A program made the translations under genes and the position numbers. From assembly GCA_037126765.1 (NCBI GenBank), contig JBBCBC010000022.1, forward strand, positions 16,087,758 to 16,151,757: DNA of 64,000 bases, read 5' to 3'. This DNA is from Stenogyne calaminthoides. Lineage: Eukaryota; Streptophyta; Magnoliopsida; Lamiales; Lamiaceae. A model generated the notes under the pieces. It saw nothing but the letters and a program-made list of their open reading frames with translations. It made no database searches and was not told the origin of the DNA. Below are positions 21,188 through 33,760 of this stretch, in pieces. Within the stretch, counting starts at the first letter, position 1, and every line of letters starts with the position of its first letter.

Positions 21188-22301
21188 TCAACACTGCCCT
21201 ATTCCAGTGGCACTAACATCAGTTTCAAGAACCGTTGGTTGAGAGAAATTTGGCAAAGTTAACACTGGAGCGTCCACCACCAGTTTCTTCAATTTATTAA
21301 ATGCTAACTCAACTTCCCCATTCCATATAAAGTTGTCTTTCTTCAACAATTGTGTCACAGGTTTGGCAATGATCCCATACCCCTTGATACACCTCCTATA
21401 GTAACCAGTTAATCCTAAGAAACCTCTTAATGCCTTTAAATTCTTAGGTACTGGCCATTCCACCATGCACTTGACTTTTCTTGGATCTGTCATAACACCC
21501 TCACCAGATATGATATGTCCCAAGTATTCAACTTGCCTTACTCCAAAAGCACACTTACTCTTTTTTGCATATAGCTGGTGCTTCTTCAAAATCTCTAATA
21601 CCTCAGTTAGATGTGCCACATGAGAATTGATGCAGGAGCTATAGATTAGAATGTCATCAAAGAATAATAGCACAAATTTCCTCAATAATTCAGAAAAAAA
21701 ACATCATTCATCATATTCTAGAAGGCGGCAGGGGCATTTGTTAACCCAAAAGGCATGACCTTAAACTCAAAAGGCCATTATGAGTAATAAAGGCAGTTTT
21801 GTACATGTCTTCCTCTTTGAGAAGGATTTGGAAATATCCTTGTCATAGATCAATTTTTGAAAAGAATTGTGCTCCATGTAGTTCTGAAAGAAGATCCTCT
21901 ATAACAAGCATAGGATACTTATTTTTGACTGTGTGATCATTGAACTTCCTGTAATCCACACAGAATCTCTAAGTGAGATCTTTCTTTTTAACCAAGATGG
22001 TTGGACTAGCAAAAAGACTAGTGCTCACTTGAATCTGATCCTGGCTTAACATCTCTTTCACCATCTTTTCTATTTTATCTTTAAGTGCATGAGAGTATCT
22101 GTAGGCCCTCTGGAAAATAGGATGTGTTTCAGATTTGAGGTTGATCTCATGCTCAATTCTCCTCTTAGGTGGCAACCTTTTAGGCTCATAGAATACAACT
22201 TCAAATTTGGCTAACACCTCCAATATTTTCGGATCTATCTCCTCTTGCTGTATTTCTCCATTTGCAACAAATAGTTGTGCAATGATGCCATAAGAGGCCA
22301 T
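21188..22301 (-). pseudogene. Gyp1 reverse transcriptase
   Basis: The N-terminal part at 22301-21969 has the linker H-E-I-N-L-K and Y-R-Y-S-H-A-L-K-D-K-I-E. The middle (21968-21686) has stops but shows FCVDYRKFN and FFSKIDL. The ORF at 21685-21188 holds the catalytic box FFDDILIYS, intact, followed by VEYLGHIISGEGV and LRGFLGLTGYYRR. Frames change between the parts. Confidence 0.92.
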
Positions 22302-22694
22302 TCAGAAAAAGTTCTGCAGATTCTTAGCTGATATCAGTTTGACTCCCATTTCTGTATTATTTCCCACCAGTGTTAGCTGATATCAGTTTGACTCCCATTT
22401 CTGTATTCTTTTCCACCAGTGTTACTTCTTGATCATCCTTCTTGATTGAGACCTTATGTTTCTTGAGATCAAAAGTGATGGGACGTGTTCCCAGATCCAA
22501 TCAGCTCCAAGAATCAAATCATATCCCCCTAGTTTGAGCAACCTTAGATCACAAGTAAATGGAATCCCTTGCATACTCCATTTGAATTGACTACACTTGA
22601 AATTGCTTGTGGTCTTCCCACCATCAGCTACATTAATTATCCAAGGAATTGTCTTTTCTCTGATGCAGATTAACTCATTTGCAGTGGTGGTGTT
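22302..22694 (-). pseudogene. Gyp1 protease, C-terminal half
   Basis: Directly abuts the CopC 3' LTR. The minus-strand reading NVADGGKTTS and LRLLKLGGYDLILG is the second half of a gypsy aspartic protease. The first half, with the active-site D-S-G, is 24.7 kb away at about 47390. A 49-bp tandem duplication sits at 22326-22423, just after the domain. Confidence 0.88.
22326..22423. repeat. 49-bp tandem duplication in Gyp1
   Basis: Two adjacent copies beginning AGCTGATATCAGTTTGACTC at 22326 and 22375. They differ only near ATTATTTCCC versus ATTCTTTTCC. Confidence 0.9.
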
Positions 22695-23530
22695 TGTTGG
22701 GGAATTAATTGTCCGGATCTATTCGGGATGAATATTTAAATACAAATTTAATGCTAACAATTAATCCTATATTAATTCAAATAATAATTCAACAACAAAT
22801 CATGCATATAAACAATTCACATAAATCCTACGCATGCGGAATTGCTACGGGTTTACGTGAACTAACCTATTGGAGTGACAACCATTGAGAAGATGGATCC
22901 CGTTCACACGAATACACCAAAAGACCTTCTCAAGTATTCCCTTATCCTTGTTCAACAATCCGGTGGTAGGAACTTGCGAACAATTTAACAAAAGGAAAAA
23001 TAAAATTATGTTGCACCACCTTTGTGGATTTCTAATTTTTCCAACACATGGAATTGCACTTGGGGATGAAAAATTCATCCCCTATTTATAATACTAGGGG
23101 TGGCCGATTTTTGCCCTAGGAATAAGATGGGAAAATATTTTTCTTCCTCTCCAAGAAATCTTGAATATATCCAATATATTCTTTTCTCCATATTTAAAAT
23201 ATTTCACAAAAATTCCAACTCCCTATATTAAGGGTTTTTCGAAAATATCACATTAAATAGGGAAGAAATAGGATCTTTGACTTTTCTTGAATTTATGGGA
23301 TATTCTTGTATTCCAAGAATACATATTCCATAAAATCTTTCCAAGAAAATCAAGAAAATCTTTTCTCTTTCTTCCTTCAATGTTTTTCGAAAAATTATGA
23401 AAAAATTAGCAACAATAATTTATTTTATTTTAAACACCTTTTCAGTTATTGGACATTATGTTTGGGCTACTTGAGGGGCCTTTAGGAGAATTAAGATTGG
23501 ACCTTCTAATGGACTTTGAATATCTAATAT
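22695..23530 (-). repeat. CopC 3' LTR, distal part
   Basis: Nearly the same as 45644-46495 in the 5' LTR, with a 16-bp deletion near 22757 and scattered substitutions. A TATAAATA box is at 23083-23090 (minus). It ends in AATAT, the target site of SireB. Confidence 0.92.
23526..23530. repeat. SireB target-site duplication, left copy
   Basis: AATAT, repeated at 37423-37427. The uninterrupted version (AATATTGAG) is seen in the CopC 5' LTR near 46491. Confidence 0.92.
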
Positions 23531-25017
23531 TGTAGGTCCCGAACGGGTTAAGTGAGGCGTCAATCAGAGGGAGGGTGAATAGACTTAAAAAAAAACTTTT
23601 CGTCTTGGTCGGTGTGAGAGCGGAATAGCTTTGATCGACTGAATCGATTCGGTCTCGATAACCAACTTCTTGAACGCCGGAAAGCGGTCGATTCGGTAAC
23701 TATCGATTAACATGTGTCTTGAAAAGCTTAATTGAAAAACCGGTTTGTATAAATCGATTCCAAGTTTTATCTTTTTAATCGGATGACGTAAATCATCCGT
23801 CCGGATCGATGTCTTAACTTAGAATGTATGCGCTTTAAGATTGTGCGATGTGAGAAGCGGCTTAATCAAAGCGATAAAGCACACAAGATTTATAGTGGTT
23901 CTACAAACCGGACTCTAAGACTCTTCCCTTTCTCACCAACTTAACAAGCTTAACCGAAATTAGTGTGTTAGTCCAACACAAGATACCAACAGATGTTTTA
24001 AGAGTTCTCATCAACCCTTCCTTAAATCGTCTTAGAAACCCTGGATCGAATCTTGCTAAACAACTTATCCTAACTTGGGGTTTTGGGTAAGATTGTTGAG
24101 GTTCCAACTATGAAATCTTTTCTTTGCGTATAAGCGACTGAAAGCTAGATGAAAAGATTTCTTGCTAAGAACTTATGGGATGAACACAATATAAAAATAA
24201 GCTTGTTGTTGTGTTCTTCGTATTCGACTATAGTTTGAGCTTCTTGATTATGTTGTTTGTCCAAGCATTTCCGTGTTTCACTCAAGTGTGATCCCATATT
24301 TATAGACCTTGAGATCAAAGAGCCGTTGGAGAGCAATTTGAATCTCGAGCTATTTTAGGTAGAGTTCTTGAGCTTGATGTGACGTGCTTGAGAACGGCAT
24401 GGCGAAAAGATTATAGCCGTTTGAGAGAGCAACATCGAATCCCGCGATATCGACTCTATTCATACGTGTTTCTTCCTTATTGGATGAAAGCCTTTGCTTT
24501 TGCGATGTTGTTCCTCCAACTAAGGTTGGTATTCATCTTGTTCGATTCATAGACGTATGATAAGATGAAACAACGATTTTCATCTTATGAGGATCCCGAT
24601 CGATGCAGGCCCGACGATCCACGATAACTTCTCGCTGTTGACTTAGCTTCAACCGGGCTGACTCTGCATATGTAGGTCTTACGGTCTTATCTTACGGAAG
24701 TCATCGATCTTCGAAAGTATTGAAGGTTTGAGCTTCAACTTCCGCTGAGTTATCCGACGAGATCGATTCGATCGATCTTCCGATTACGGTTTTAGCGTTA
24801 CGCTTTCTGTCGGATATCGGCTTTCTTCGATTCTTCTCGACCTTTACATATTGAGTTCCCCCCTCAATATGTGACCTATCTATTACATCGGTTTTTTCTA
24901 TACAATCATTATCAACCCGGTCTCCTATAGCATAATGTAAACATCGATCACTAACATCCGACATTGGTCTATTACATGTGTTTTGGAACTTTCATCAAAA
25001 CTATAAATTTCCCAACA
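23531..25017 (-). repeat. SireB 3' LTR (1,487 bp)
   Basis: Minus-strand TGTTGGGAAATTT to ...CCTACA. A TATAAATA box is at 24297-24304. A perfect 10-bp hairpin with a GGGGGAA sense loop is at 24846-24872. It is 132 bp longer than the partner LTR because of many small indels. Confidence 0.92.
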
Positions 25018-25032
25018 ATTTCCCCTTTTGAT
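25018..25032 (-). other. SireB polypurine tract
   Basis: Minus-strand ATCAAAAGGGGAAAT directly next to the 3' LTR. SireJ has ATCAAAAAGGAGGAAAT at the same place. Confidence 0.88.
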
Positions 25033-28000
25033 GAAACCAAAACACTTGAGAAACCAAACAGTTGATAAGTATAGAAACGAGTTTAAAGAGCAAGTAATCG
25101 GAAGACAAAGAGATTTTGTCTTGGGATCGAAAAAATAAACTTTTCATTAGATATGATGATTACATGTTACATCGAAAAAGTTTTGAAATTAAAAGCGGTG
25201 ATCCCTAGGCGTCTTACGAATCTTCACTCCTTGGGCTTGTATCCTTCGGCATTTCTCTTTGGTCTTGTGGAATGTTGAAAATCGATAGAGTTTCCATTTG
25301 ACATCGGTTATCCGTGCACTTGATCGATTATCCGTGATTTGCTCAAGATGTCAAAGTAGAATCTCTCAAATGCCGATCTGTCGAATGAGCCATCCGCCTT
25401 CTTTGAGTATATTATTAATGATCATACTCTTGGCGAGATATCTTTACATTTATAAGCTTGGCCTCATTTTCCGGATACTTGAGAAAGTCTCGATATTTAT
25501 TACGAACGATTGAGAACTCATCATCCGGTGATTCTTCTTTTGGAACAAGATCAAGGACAAAGGCATCTAAAGCCATTCACTTGATCTTATTCCATTCCTC
25601 AAACCTCTTAGCGTGTGCGGCATTTTTTGGTATGATCTAAATGGATCTTTTTGTGGCCGAGGTTAAAGTGCGATTTTCGATTAATCCTTTCTTAGCCCTT
25701 GATTTGAACTTACATTTCAACCCTTCCCGCTTGTGCCCGTTTTTACGTCCTTCTTTCTTCTTGATCATACGCTCTTTGGACAATTTTACTGATAGCTCCT
25801 TATCGGCTGTGTCGACTAGGCTTGTGCTTCCGTGACTTTCTGATGGAATAAGATTTTGATGTTCCAAAGACCTACACAATTGAGCTTTGTCCATGGGCCT
25901 TGTCTTACGAAGTGTCGGTTGGTTTCTCGAATCCTTCCCTTTTTGGTTTGATCAAAAAGCGCGTGAGGTGGGAAGTCGAGACCCAAAGTTGATGACAATG
26001 CTGATTTAGATCATTAGCGGATAATCCTCAAGATTGAACGGATTCAATTGTAATCCGATTCTTTCTTGGCGATTTCCATTGTAGCGTAGAGTGTCCAAAT
26101 CATTTTGTCAAATTTCTCTTACGATAACTCGAGCCTTTTCTCGAAAGCGTCGAGAAAAGAAGATTGATTTTGATCCACTGTTTGACTTGTCATCAACTGA
26201 TTTTGTAAGCTCGGCGGAGATTGGGAGAACCGATCTCGATTGCTTCGATTTGTTTGAGATCGATTTGTCTCCGATCGGTTAAAGCACTCCCCAATCTCTT
26301 AACTTCCTTTGAGACAAGATCGATCTCTAAAGTTGATCGATTGATTTGAGATGTAGGAATTGGATCCATCACTTGATCGAGGTTATTGTTTGTGCCTCCG
26401 GTGGTTGGTCGTGAACACCGGTTCCACTTTCATCGGCATTCTCGGCATTCACCATTTCAGCGTCATTTACGACTTCTTGAGCGATCTCGAAATCTTCTTC
26501 CTTAATTCCAACTTCACGTGGATCGAGCTTTCCGCAGTTTATCGATATGAGCTCGGTGGTGATCCCACTTTGGCGAACTTCCTCATATCGAAGTCAAAAT
26601 CTGCGAACTCATCATACCCATCTGTTCAACAAGTAAGATAAGATCTGAGAGAAGCTTTTTAATCTGAGATCTCTCGGTGAGATCTCCATGACTTCTTCTC
26701 GATTTGGGCGACCAGTTGTGGATACGTCTCATCAATCTCTCGTTCAATTCTTAGTCGACCATTTTTCGGTGATGGTCTTTGTTGATCTGGATCTGAGAAT
26801 TATCATCCGGTTCATTGGATGAGATGTGGAAGCTTAAGTTTGTGCTTGAATCGGCGGAAGTTATGCGATTGGTTCAACTGCGGTGGTTCTGCGTTTGTAG
26901 TGGCGGTTATATCTGGTTCGGAGTTCATGGCGGTGAACTAGCGGTAGAGACATGCTCTGCGACCTTTAGTCTGGCGGTGAATCGGCTTGAGGTTGAGGAG
27001 AAGTAGATTTATCAACTTGTGCTTCTACCTCGGATCGCTTGGCGAGCCCTCGGGTTGAGAAGCTTGCTGTCGATTCTGTTCTTTGTTCTTGCGCAATGAC
27101 ATTACTTTTTTCCTCTTCGACTCATCTTCTAGTCTTTAGAGTCGGGGTAGGTTCTTTGCTTTCTTTGGCCTCTTCTCTGAGGCCTTCACGATTTTCGTTT
27201 CTTTTTACGTGGAGCAACACTTCTTTGCTCTTTCCTTTCTTGGTTTTGTTGGAGTGGGCTCCTTGTCATCGTCTCTGGCCCATATATAATCAAGTTGATG
27301 AGAGGAAGGCATTGTAGGACTTCGGTCCATTCTGATTCCATTCGGTAGCTTGGCGGTTTGTCTTTCAATATAATTTTAACCTTGTTGAGATTGGCCTCTC
27401 TTTTTTTAAAGACTGCACAATTCATTGACTCCAAATTTTTCGTGTTCTTGGAGCAAGATGGCTTTTCGAGGCCGTGCGATTGATGTTCTGAGCCCCATCA
27501 ATTATTCTTTGCCATCTTTGTACATTTTGGTGATGTGAGAGCATCTGGGCTAAATGAGATTCCCATGATCGTTCTTGATAGAATGTCAAACAACGACTGT
27601 ACTTTCTTTTGAGCATTGGCTGATGAATCCGGTGTTGTTTGTCTTTCTCTCTTAAGAGCTCCTCTCGATTTCTTCATCCTCATTCTCCTGTAGTGTGCAG
27701 TGAGATTCGCCTTTGGCAAGGTGAAAACAGACGAGTGTGATGTCTGCATTTGTGAGTCTCGATTTCTTCTCAGATTATTTGTCGACATCGGTTCGTCTCC
27801 CCGGTTTTTTCTGTATCCACACTCAAATTGCAAGAATTGAAGTGCTTCATCTTTGCATCCTTTGGATTGCGGTGGAGCGGAGAGCAATATGTTTCGATCC
27901 GGCCTTCTTCAGAATTTGTTCCACCTCCATGGATTCGAGAATCCTCGATGGTTCCAAATCAACGAACTTATCCTCAAAGATCTTCGTTGCCGATTCGCAT

Positions 28001-28037
28001 AATTGCACATGATCTTTCCAAGTCCATGAGTGGCCAT
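25033..28037 (-). pseudogene. SireB ORF3 remnant
   Basis: The start is taken as ATG at 28037, where the reading M-A-T-H-G-L-G-K-I-M-C-N-Y parallels the SireJ start M-A-H-L-S followed by G-K-K-M-C-N-F. Next, D-E-A-L-Q-F-L near 27850 matches the YEALEFLYNL region of SireJ. Near 25450-25560 a stretch like D-D-E-F-S-I-V-R-N-K-Y-R-D-F-L-K-Y-P lies where SireJ has its C-terminal block. Between them are frameshifted Lys/Glu-rich pieces (25637-25894, 27186-27887). Function unknown; it shows that ORF3 belongs to the element family and is not a chance insertion in one copy. Confidence 0.75.
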
Positions 28038-30290
28038 CTACGGTGAGATAGACTCATTAAATTTGTGCATAATCAATATCAATATCATTCCGCTGGAAAA
28101 CAAAAGGCAATGAAGCATAAATTCGAAAAACAACTTTTGAAAACAATGTTTTTAACGGAAAGAAAAGATTCATCATTAAAAAAGAAAATATTACGATTCA
28201 AATTTTTGAGAAGATTTTGAACTCTAAGAAATCGTTTTTGAAACGTGAGAACAATTTGAAGTTTTTTCGTTGAGAGTAATGCAAGTTTGTGAAGCGAAAA
28301 AAACTCGTAAGGTTTGATGAATCTTATATAGAGGCGGAGGGTACAATAAGACAAGATTTTGAAGATCAATCGTTTTGAAAAGATTATGCGCTCCAGTTTA
28401 GCGGTTTTTGATCGTAGGGTTGGAAAAACGCGTACACAAAAAACTTTTGGATTTAAAAAGCACGATCAAGTAGCGGTTAATACATGTACCCCACGTCCGC
28501 ATTAAATGATTTGCGAGTACACGTCACATGGATAGTGGATGCAAAGGCAAATAATATCGAATCGATCCGATAAATAAATTAAGAACAAGAGAAGAGATCG
28601 TATCTTTGGTGATGTTGTTATCGGTCAATATTACTTGTCAATGTTGATTCCACTTGTTGATCTTAATCATTCTTTTAAACCTTTTCCCAAGCTGATCCTT
28701 TTAAGCGATCTTTTCGGTTGCATCGATTTGTTGAAACTTGAGCTTAGTGAACTTTCCTTAATCGTCGATTTCCTTTTGATCCTTCTTGATGGGTTGAAGT
28801 TCCCCCCTTCAACCGATATTTCTGACATAGATGATATATCGATTTATTGGAGTTTCAAGCTCGTGATCTCTCTCATCGATCATGCTTGTAAGTAATCGAT
28901 TTTTGGTTGACCTCATCGATTCTTTTTCGTTAAGCCAATTCTTGGGATAAGTGTTACCGCCAAAACTTAGTCTAGAGTAGTAGCTTCTATTCCCTAAGTA
29001 GGCGTGATTGACATGCGTAAATATAAATGCAGATCTCTCGATATGTCAATCAACCGTAAATTTATCCAATTATCGATCGTGATTTCTACCACATTTGTCC
29101 TTTTGATGCAAATTTCTCGGATAGGCTTCTTGAACCGACAATTGCATTTGCATCCTTGCTTGGTCTCTATAAATTGGACCAATGTTTTACACAACATCAC
29201 CCATTCACCATACTTATCTTCTTTGTAAGAATCATGTATCTTGGTGAACCCTTGTTTCCGGTGAGACTTCCTAAAACACTTTTACACCCTTTTATATGGA
29301 TTCATCTTCTCAAATCAACCCTTTGCATCCCTTATTCTTTTTTTCTTCATCATCTTCGATTTCACATCTGATTCTTTGCAAAGCTTCTCTACCACCAGGC
29401 GGCGGATCTGCATTTAACCGAGAAGACACTTCTCCTAACCGTATGCACCTTGTGTGTCTATCTGGATAGCGTAACGAACCATCGGACTTAGTGCGGTATA
29501 AAATATCGACACATGTGCCCATGAGATCGATGACCAACTCTTTGGCACACGTGCTCCATTCGACAATTTGGAGAGCCCTACTACTCCTCCTTTTAGGGCT
29601 CACGGCTTAGTAATCTGTCAATGCCGCTCTCACTTCACTTGGAGAGTCCATCGGTTTCTTGGCATGGGATTACCTTTTGAAGCCTCCCCTCACCTGTTAA
29701 GTGGGGAAAAATGAGGCGTCGATTTCATAAAATCTCTCTCTCTTCCCCCATTAACACTTAACTAATGAGTTAGGGTTTGGGTTTGGATCTTGGGTTAAGG
29801 GTCCTAGGTTTAGGATTTTGGTTAACATTTATGTCTTGACCTCCGGTCTTCTTGTACTTGTAACTTTCGTAATGTAACCTCACCTTGGGTTTTTATCAAT
29901 GAAAAGTTACATTATTTCATTTTTGTTGTGTAAATTCACCTTTCTTATGCGATTGATAGCTTCTTAATCTCTGAATCTTGCTTGTTGAATATCGGCTAAA
30001 AGCGAATCACAAAAAGAAATCTATAACCAAATTTGATTTAATCGGATAATCCTTTAAACCGAGCATTTCCAACGTCGATAAACCTTGAATCGATCGGTTC
30101 CTTTAAACCGATAGACTTAAAATCGATAAACTAAAAATCGTCCCCTTTGGATCTGGTAGCGTGTATATCGATCGATTTTTTTGCTTATCGATCTCTTGAG
30201 ATCGATTAAGATACCAAACTCAACGATTTCTCTCGATCCGGTTAGTCTCTTAACCAAATTTAGTTACTCGAGAGCATTCCATCAAACATT
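28038..30290. other. SireB spacer between RNase H and ORF3
   Basis: About 2.2 kb without a recognisable domain. It has a TATA-like CTTATATA (plus 28323-28330), a 15-bp block CCCCACGTCCGCATT (28489-28503) shared with SireJ, and an 8-bp hairpin with the TTCCCCC loop (28792-28814). On the plus strand, 29640-29940 looks like a plant 3' untranslated end (AATGAAAAG near 29900). A 97-codon minus-strand frame at 29310-29603 has no motif I recognise. Confidence 0.5.
28489..28503 (-). promoter_or_regulatory. Conserved block upstream of SireB ORF3
   Basis: Sense strand AATGCGGACGTGGGG, identical to 63619-63633 in SireJ while the surrounding bases have diverged. It contains the ACGT core recognised by many plant bZIP factors. 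Regulatory use is an inference. Confidence 0.4.
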
Positions 30291-30690
30291 TTTAAATGAC
30301 ATTTCTCCAAGATCTAGAAGTCTAGCTCATTGCATAAATCTCTTCGATCTCGGTAGTGGCTTGGTTAGAATATCGGCCTTACGTATATCGGTATGAATCT
30401 TTTCCATTCGATATTCTTCTTTTCAACGTGATCTCTTATGAAGTGGTGTCGTCGACATCTACATGCTTGCATCTTGTATGTAGAACCGGATTACGAGTGA
30501 TTGCAATAGCACTTTATTCTTGTCACCGAGAATATAGGTACGTTCTTAGCTATAATGTTGTAGTCCCTCATTTCTTGGCGAGCAGGCGATTAGGAACAAC
30601 GAACTTCTTGCAACCATATATTACCCGGTTTGTTGATGTCGCATGGCCCGATGTTTGCTTTTTGAAAACCACGAGATCGGTTTACTTCCT
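30291..30690 (-). pseudogene. SireB RNase H remnant
   Basis: Nucleotide similarity to SireA 2390-2690 is clear: a stretch equivalent to the cysteine/histidine-rich lead into the final helix, then the region normally holding the catalytic motifs. Many indels make protein reading impossible beyond short pieces. Confidence 0.7.
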
Positions 30691-31870
30691 AAGAACCGAC
30701 ATGTTCTGAGGTTGATTTTTCTCAAGAACCTCCATAATCGAAATCGAAATACCCACTAAGCTCTAGATTATCATCGATGGGTAGAATAAACCAAGGTTTA
30801 TTGTTCCCTTGAATATTAAGAATCCGCTTAGTCGCTTCTGGGTGGTGACCATTGGATTTGCACGAAATTCATACACCCTCCCCCATCGGTCGGTATAATA
30901 AAGATCCAATGAGAGCCCTATATTCCTTACGATTTGTTTTTTCCGGCCTCATCTGGATCCATCTTGAATCCGGTCATCATAGGAATTTTGGCTTCCTTAC
31001 TATTTTGAATTCCAAACTTAGCAAAAGATTCCTAGTGTACTTTTGCTTGGCGAGATGAATATCCCTTCGAACTTTGTTTAACTTGGAGACCTAGAAAGTA
31101 ATTCATCGACCCATCATGGACATCTCGAATTTCCCAAACATCGGTTTGCTTGAATCTTTCACATAGGTTCTTGTTTGGAGATCCAGAAGATGATGTCGCC
31201 CACGTAAATCTGAACCATCGAATATCTTCTCCATCTTCTATTCGAATAAGGTTAATCCCTTTGTTCCTTTAGTGAACCCACTTTTCGATCAAGAACCGAG
31301 AGTTGTATCATACCGTTCATGAAGCTGTTTGAACCATAAAGAGCTTTTCTTAAACGATACACTTGGTTGCCTTTTTTCAAAGCACGGAGGTTGTTAACAT
31401 AAACTTCCTCCGCTAGTACCCGTTTAAGAAAGCACTCTTTACGTCCATCGATACCGGTGAACCCTCGTGGGAAGCATAAGCGAAAAAATGACCGAATGGC
31501 TTCAAAGGAGGCGGTGCAAAAAGTCTCATCGTAATCAATTCCTTCGATTGCGAATACCCTTAGCAACAAGTCTTGCCTTATTTACGGTGATAACGTTTTT
31601 CTCATCTCTTTGTTCTTGAAGATCCATTTAAATTGCCAATTACATCTTGATGGCACAGTGCGTCTACTAGTTCCCATACTTCATTTCTCTCGAGATGGCT
31701 TTAGAATCCGGTTTCGTCTTGTAATGCTTCTCGATTGTAGTTGGTTCCTTCATAGGCGGATATACTTGACAATACATGGCACTTTCACCAATCGATGTCT
31801 AGTTTTAATTTTATCGAACGGGTCTCCAATTATCGACGGTTGGATGGTTGGTTATCCGTCCTTACATTAC
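30691..31870 (-). pseudogene. SireB reverse transcriptase remnant
   Basis: The best piece is 31569-31252, which reads E-G-I-D-Y-D-E-T-F followed by a degraded AFLNG region and QVYRLRKALYG, all standard copia RT landmarks. The YVDD region near 31190-31210 is present in scrambled form. Frames change every few dozen codons. Confidence 0.82.
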
Positions 31871-33100
31871 GATTTAAATCGGTTTTTTGAGAACATCGTC
31901 CGTTTACGATAAAATCTTATTACTAGTGATTGGGAGTGGTGCGGAGGTTATGGTCCACTTGATAAGAACAAGTCTCGGTGATGTTGGAATCATCATGTCT
32001 TGATGTACATTAAATGAGAACCATTCCCCAAACCGGGCCAGTTCGATTCTTCTTATCTCATTTGGATCGACTTTTTCATCGGCGATTGATGGTACCTTAG
32101 GATCCATGCGGTGAATCGGTAGATCTGGAATGTAAATTGATCTGATTTACGATCCTTTATCCTTGATCGTTAGGCGATCCATTTTTTGAATATCGAGGTT
32201 ACGGTAGATCTTCTTCTTGTTACGAAATTTCTCTTGATCGAGAAGATGCTTCATCAAAAGGCTACATGGGGTGTTTCTTCCACAACAAGGGTTAGTTTGT
32301 TGTTGACCACGAAGGCTTTGCTAGATGAGAATACCCTAGAAATATACCCTCATCGGACTTGGCCTCAAAGGTCTTCAATGACTTTTCCCATTGTTGTGTA
32401 TGAAACACTTTTTACCCAAAACATGGAAGTAAAAAACACGAGGTTTTTTTTACCTTCCCGGTTCATAAAGTGTTTTGTAGTGAGCCTTAGTCGAAAAGAC
32501 ATCTATTCTGCGTATGGCGTGCGATGTTGATTATACGCTTGAAAGCGGTTTGGTATCGCATGTTCCATTAACATTGTTCGGCGATTCTTTGAGGGATTAC
32601 ATTTCTCCCAACTACTCCGTTCATTGTGGCGTCCTCGCGGTGATGTTTCATGGTGTATACCAAACTTAGAGCAAAAATCGAAATAAAGGAGTTGAAGTGC
32701 GTACCTTTATCGTCGATTTTACTCTGTCACCCTTCTCATTTTGTAATCTTCTTAGTATTTCGGGTATCTTGGTTGTCGTCTCATTCTTCTTATGTAGAAT
32801 ATAACCCGAATAAACTTGGAATAGTCATCCACGATTACGGAGTGTATTTAAATCCGTTGAGGCCCGAACGTGTATGGGGTCCCAAAGATCCATATGAAAA
32901 TTTGTAGTACTTTCTGGCCGGATCTTTGGTCCATTCCTTTGAATGAAGCTTTGACTGTTTTTCCTTCGACATGCGGTACATGTCGATCCTTTGAAACACT
33001 TCATTAGGAAGTCCTTCCACTAGAGACATCCTAGCTATCTTATTAAGAGTTTTAAAGTTCGGATGGCTCATTCTTTTTGTGCGAGCCAATTTCTTTTTTT
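31871..33100 (-). pseudogene. SireB integrase remnant
   Basis: The piece 33089-32835 holds H-P-N-F-K-T-L-N-K-I-A-R and L-V-E-G-L-P-N-E-V-F, matching the SireA pre-integrase region, and then a stretch equivalent to the first integrase motif. The rest aligns at DNA level with SireA 4100-5100. No catalytic triad can be read in one frame. Confidence 0.8.
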
Positions 33101-33760
33101 GGAACTCTTAACAATCGGGCATGCATTTCTTGGACAACCTTCCCGATTTGTGTAGATCGTCCCTTTTCTTGAACCGATTAGCAATATCTGTTTCGATTCT
33201 TGATAGTGCATTGATCGATCGAAAACTCAACACCGAATCCGTTATCGCGAAATTGTGAAACCGATAATAGGTTGTGCCGGACCTTCGACATCTGAGACTC
33301 CGATTACTTGTACATCATCATTCTCTAAGGTTCGAACCCTTTGGTATAACCAAAGTTATCATCACCGAAAGTACCGCGGGCCTTTACATCTATGTAGGGC
33401 GAGAGATGTTTGCTTCGGTCATGTGCCTTGAGCATCCACTATCGATGTACCCGGATAGTTGCTTGCACACCTCCTTTGTTGGCGGACCCCACGCGAACAC
33501 TGCAATCGGATCGGGTTTTAGGTACCCTTTTCGGATTGGGTCTGAGGGGTTAGGTTTGGATTTGGGGATCCATACAAAGCGAGCACTTCTATGGTGATCG
33601 GTCGGATCGAAGAGCTGATTTGTCTCCCATACTGTCAACATAATCATACTTATCCTCATATGCTTTTTCGATTTGTATGATTACTTGTGTGAACCTTGGA
33701 TGACTTAGAAGACTTATGATTTACCTTTTCGGTTTGTCTTCTTTTTATCCGAATCAAAAG
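33101..33760 (-). pseudogene. SireB protease remnant
   Basis: The ORF at 33659-33390 contains YIDSGCSRHMTE, the copia protease active-site motif, near its end. The preceding Pro/Lys-rich stretch corresponds to the gag-pol junction of SireA (W-V-P-K-S-K-P). Confidence 0.82.

Noticed and set aside
29640..29940. Host gene 3' end on the plus strand
   Set aside because: No coding frame upstream on the plus strand supports a gene. Kept only as a weak observation.
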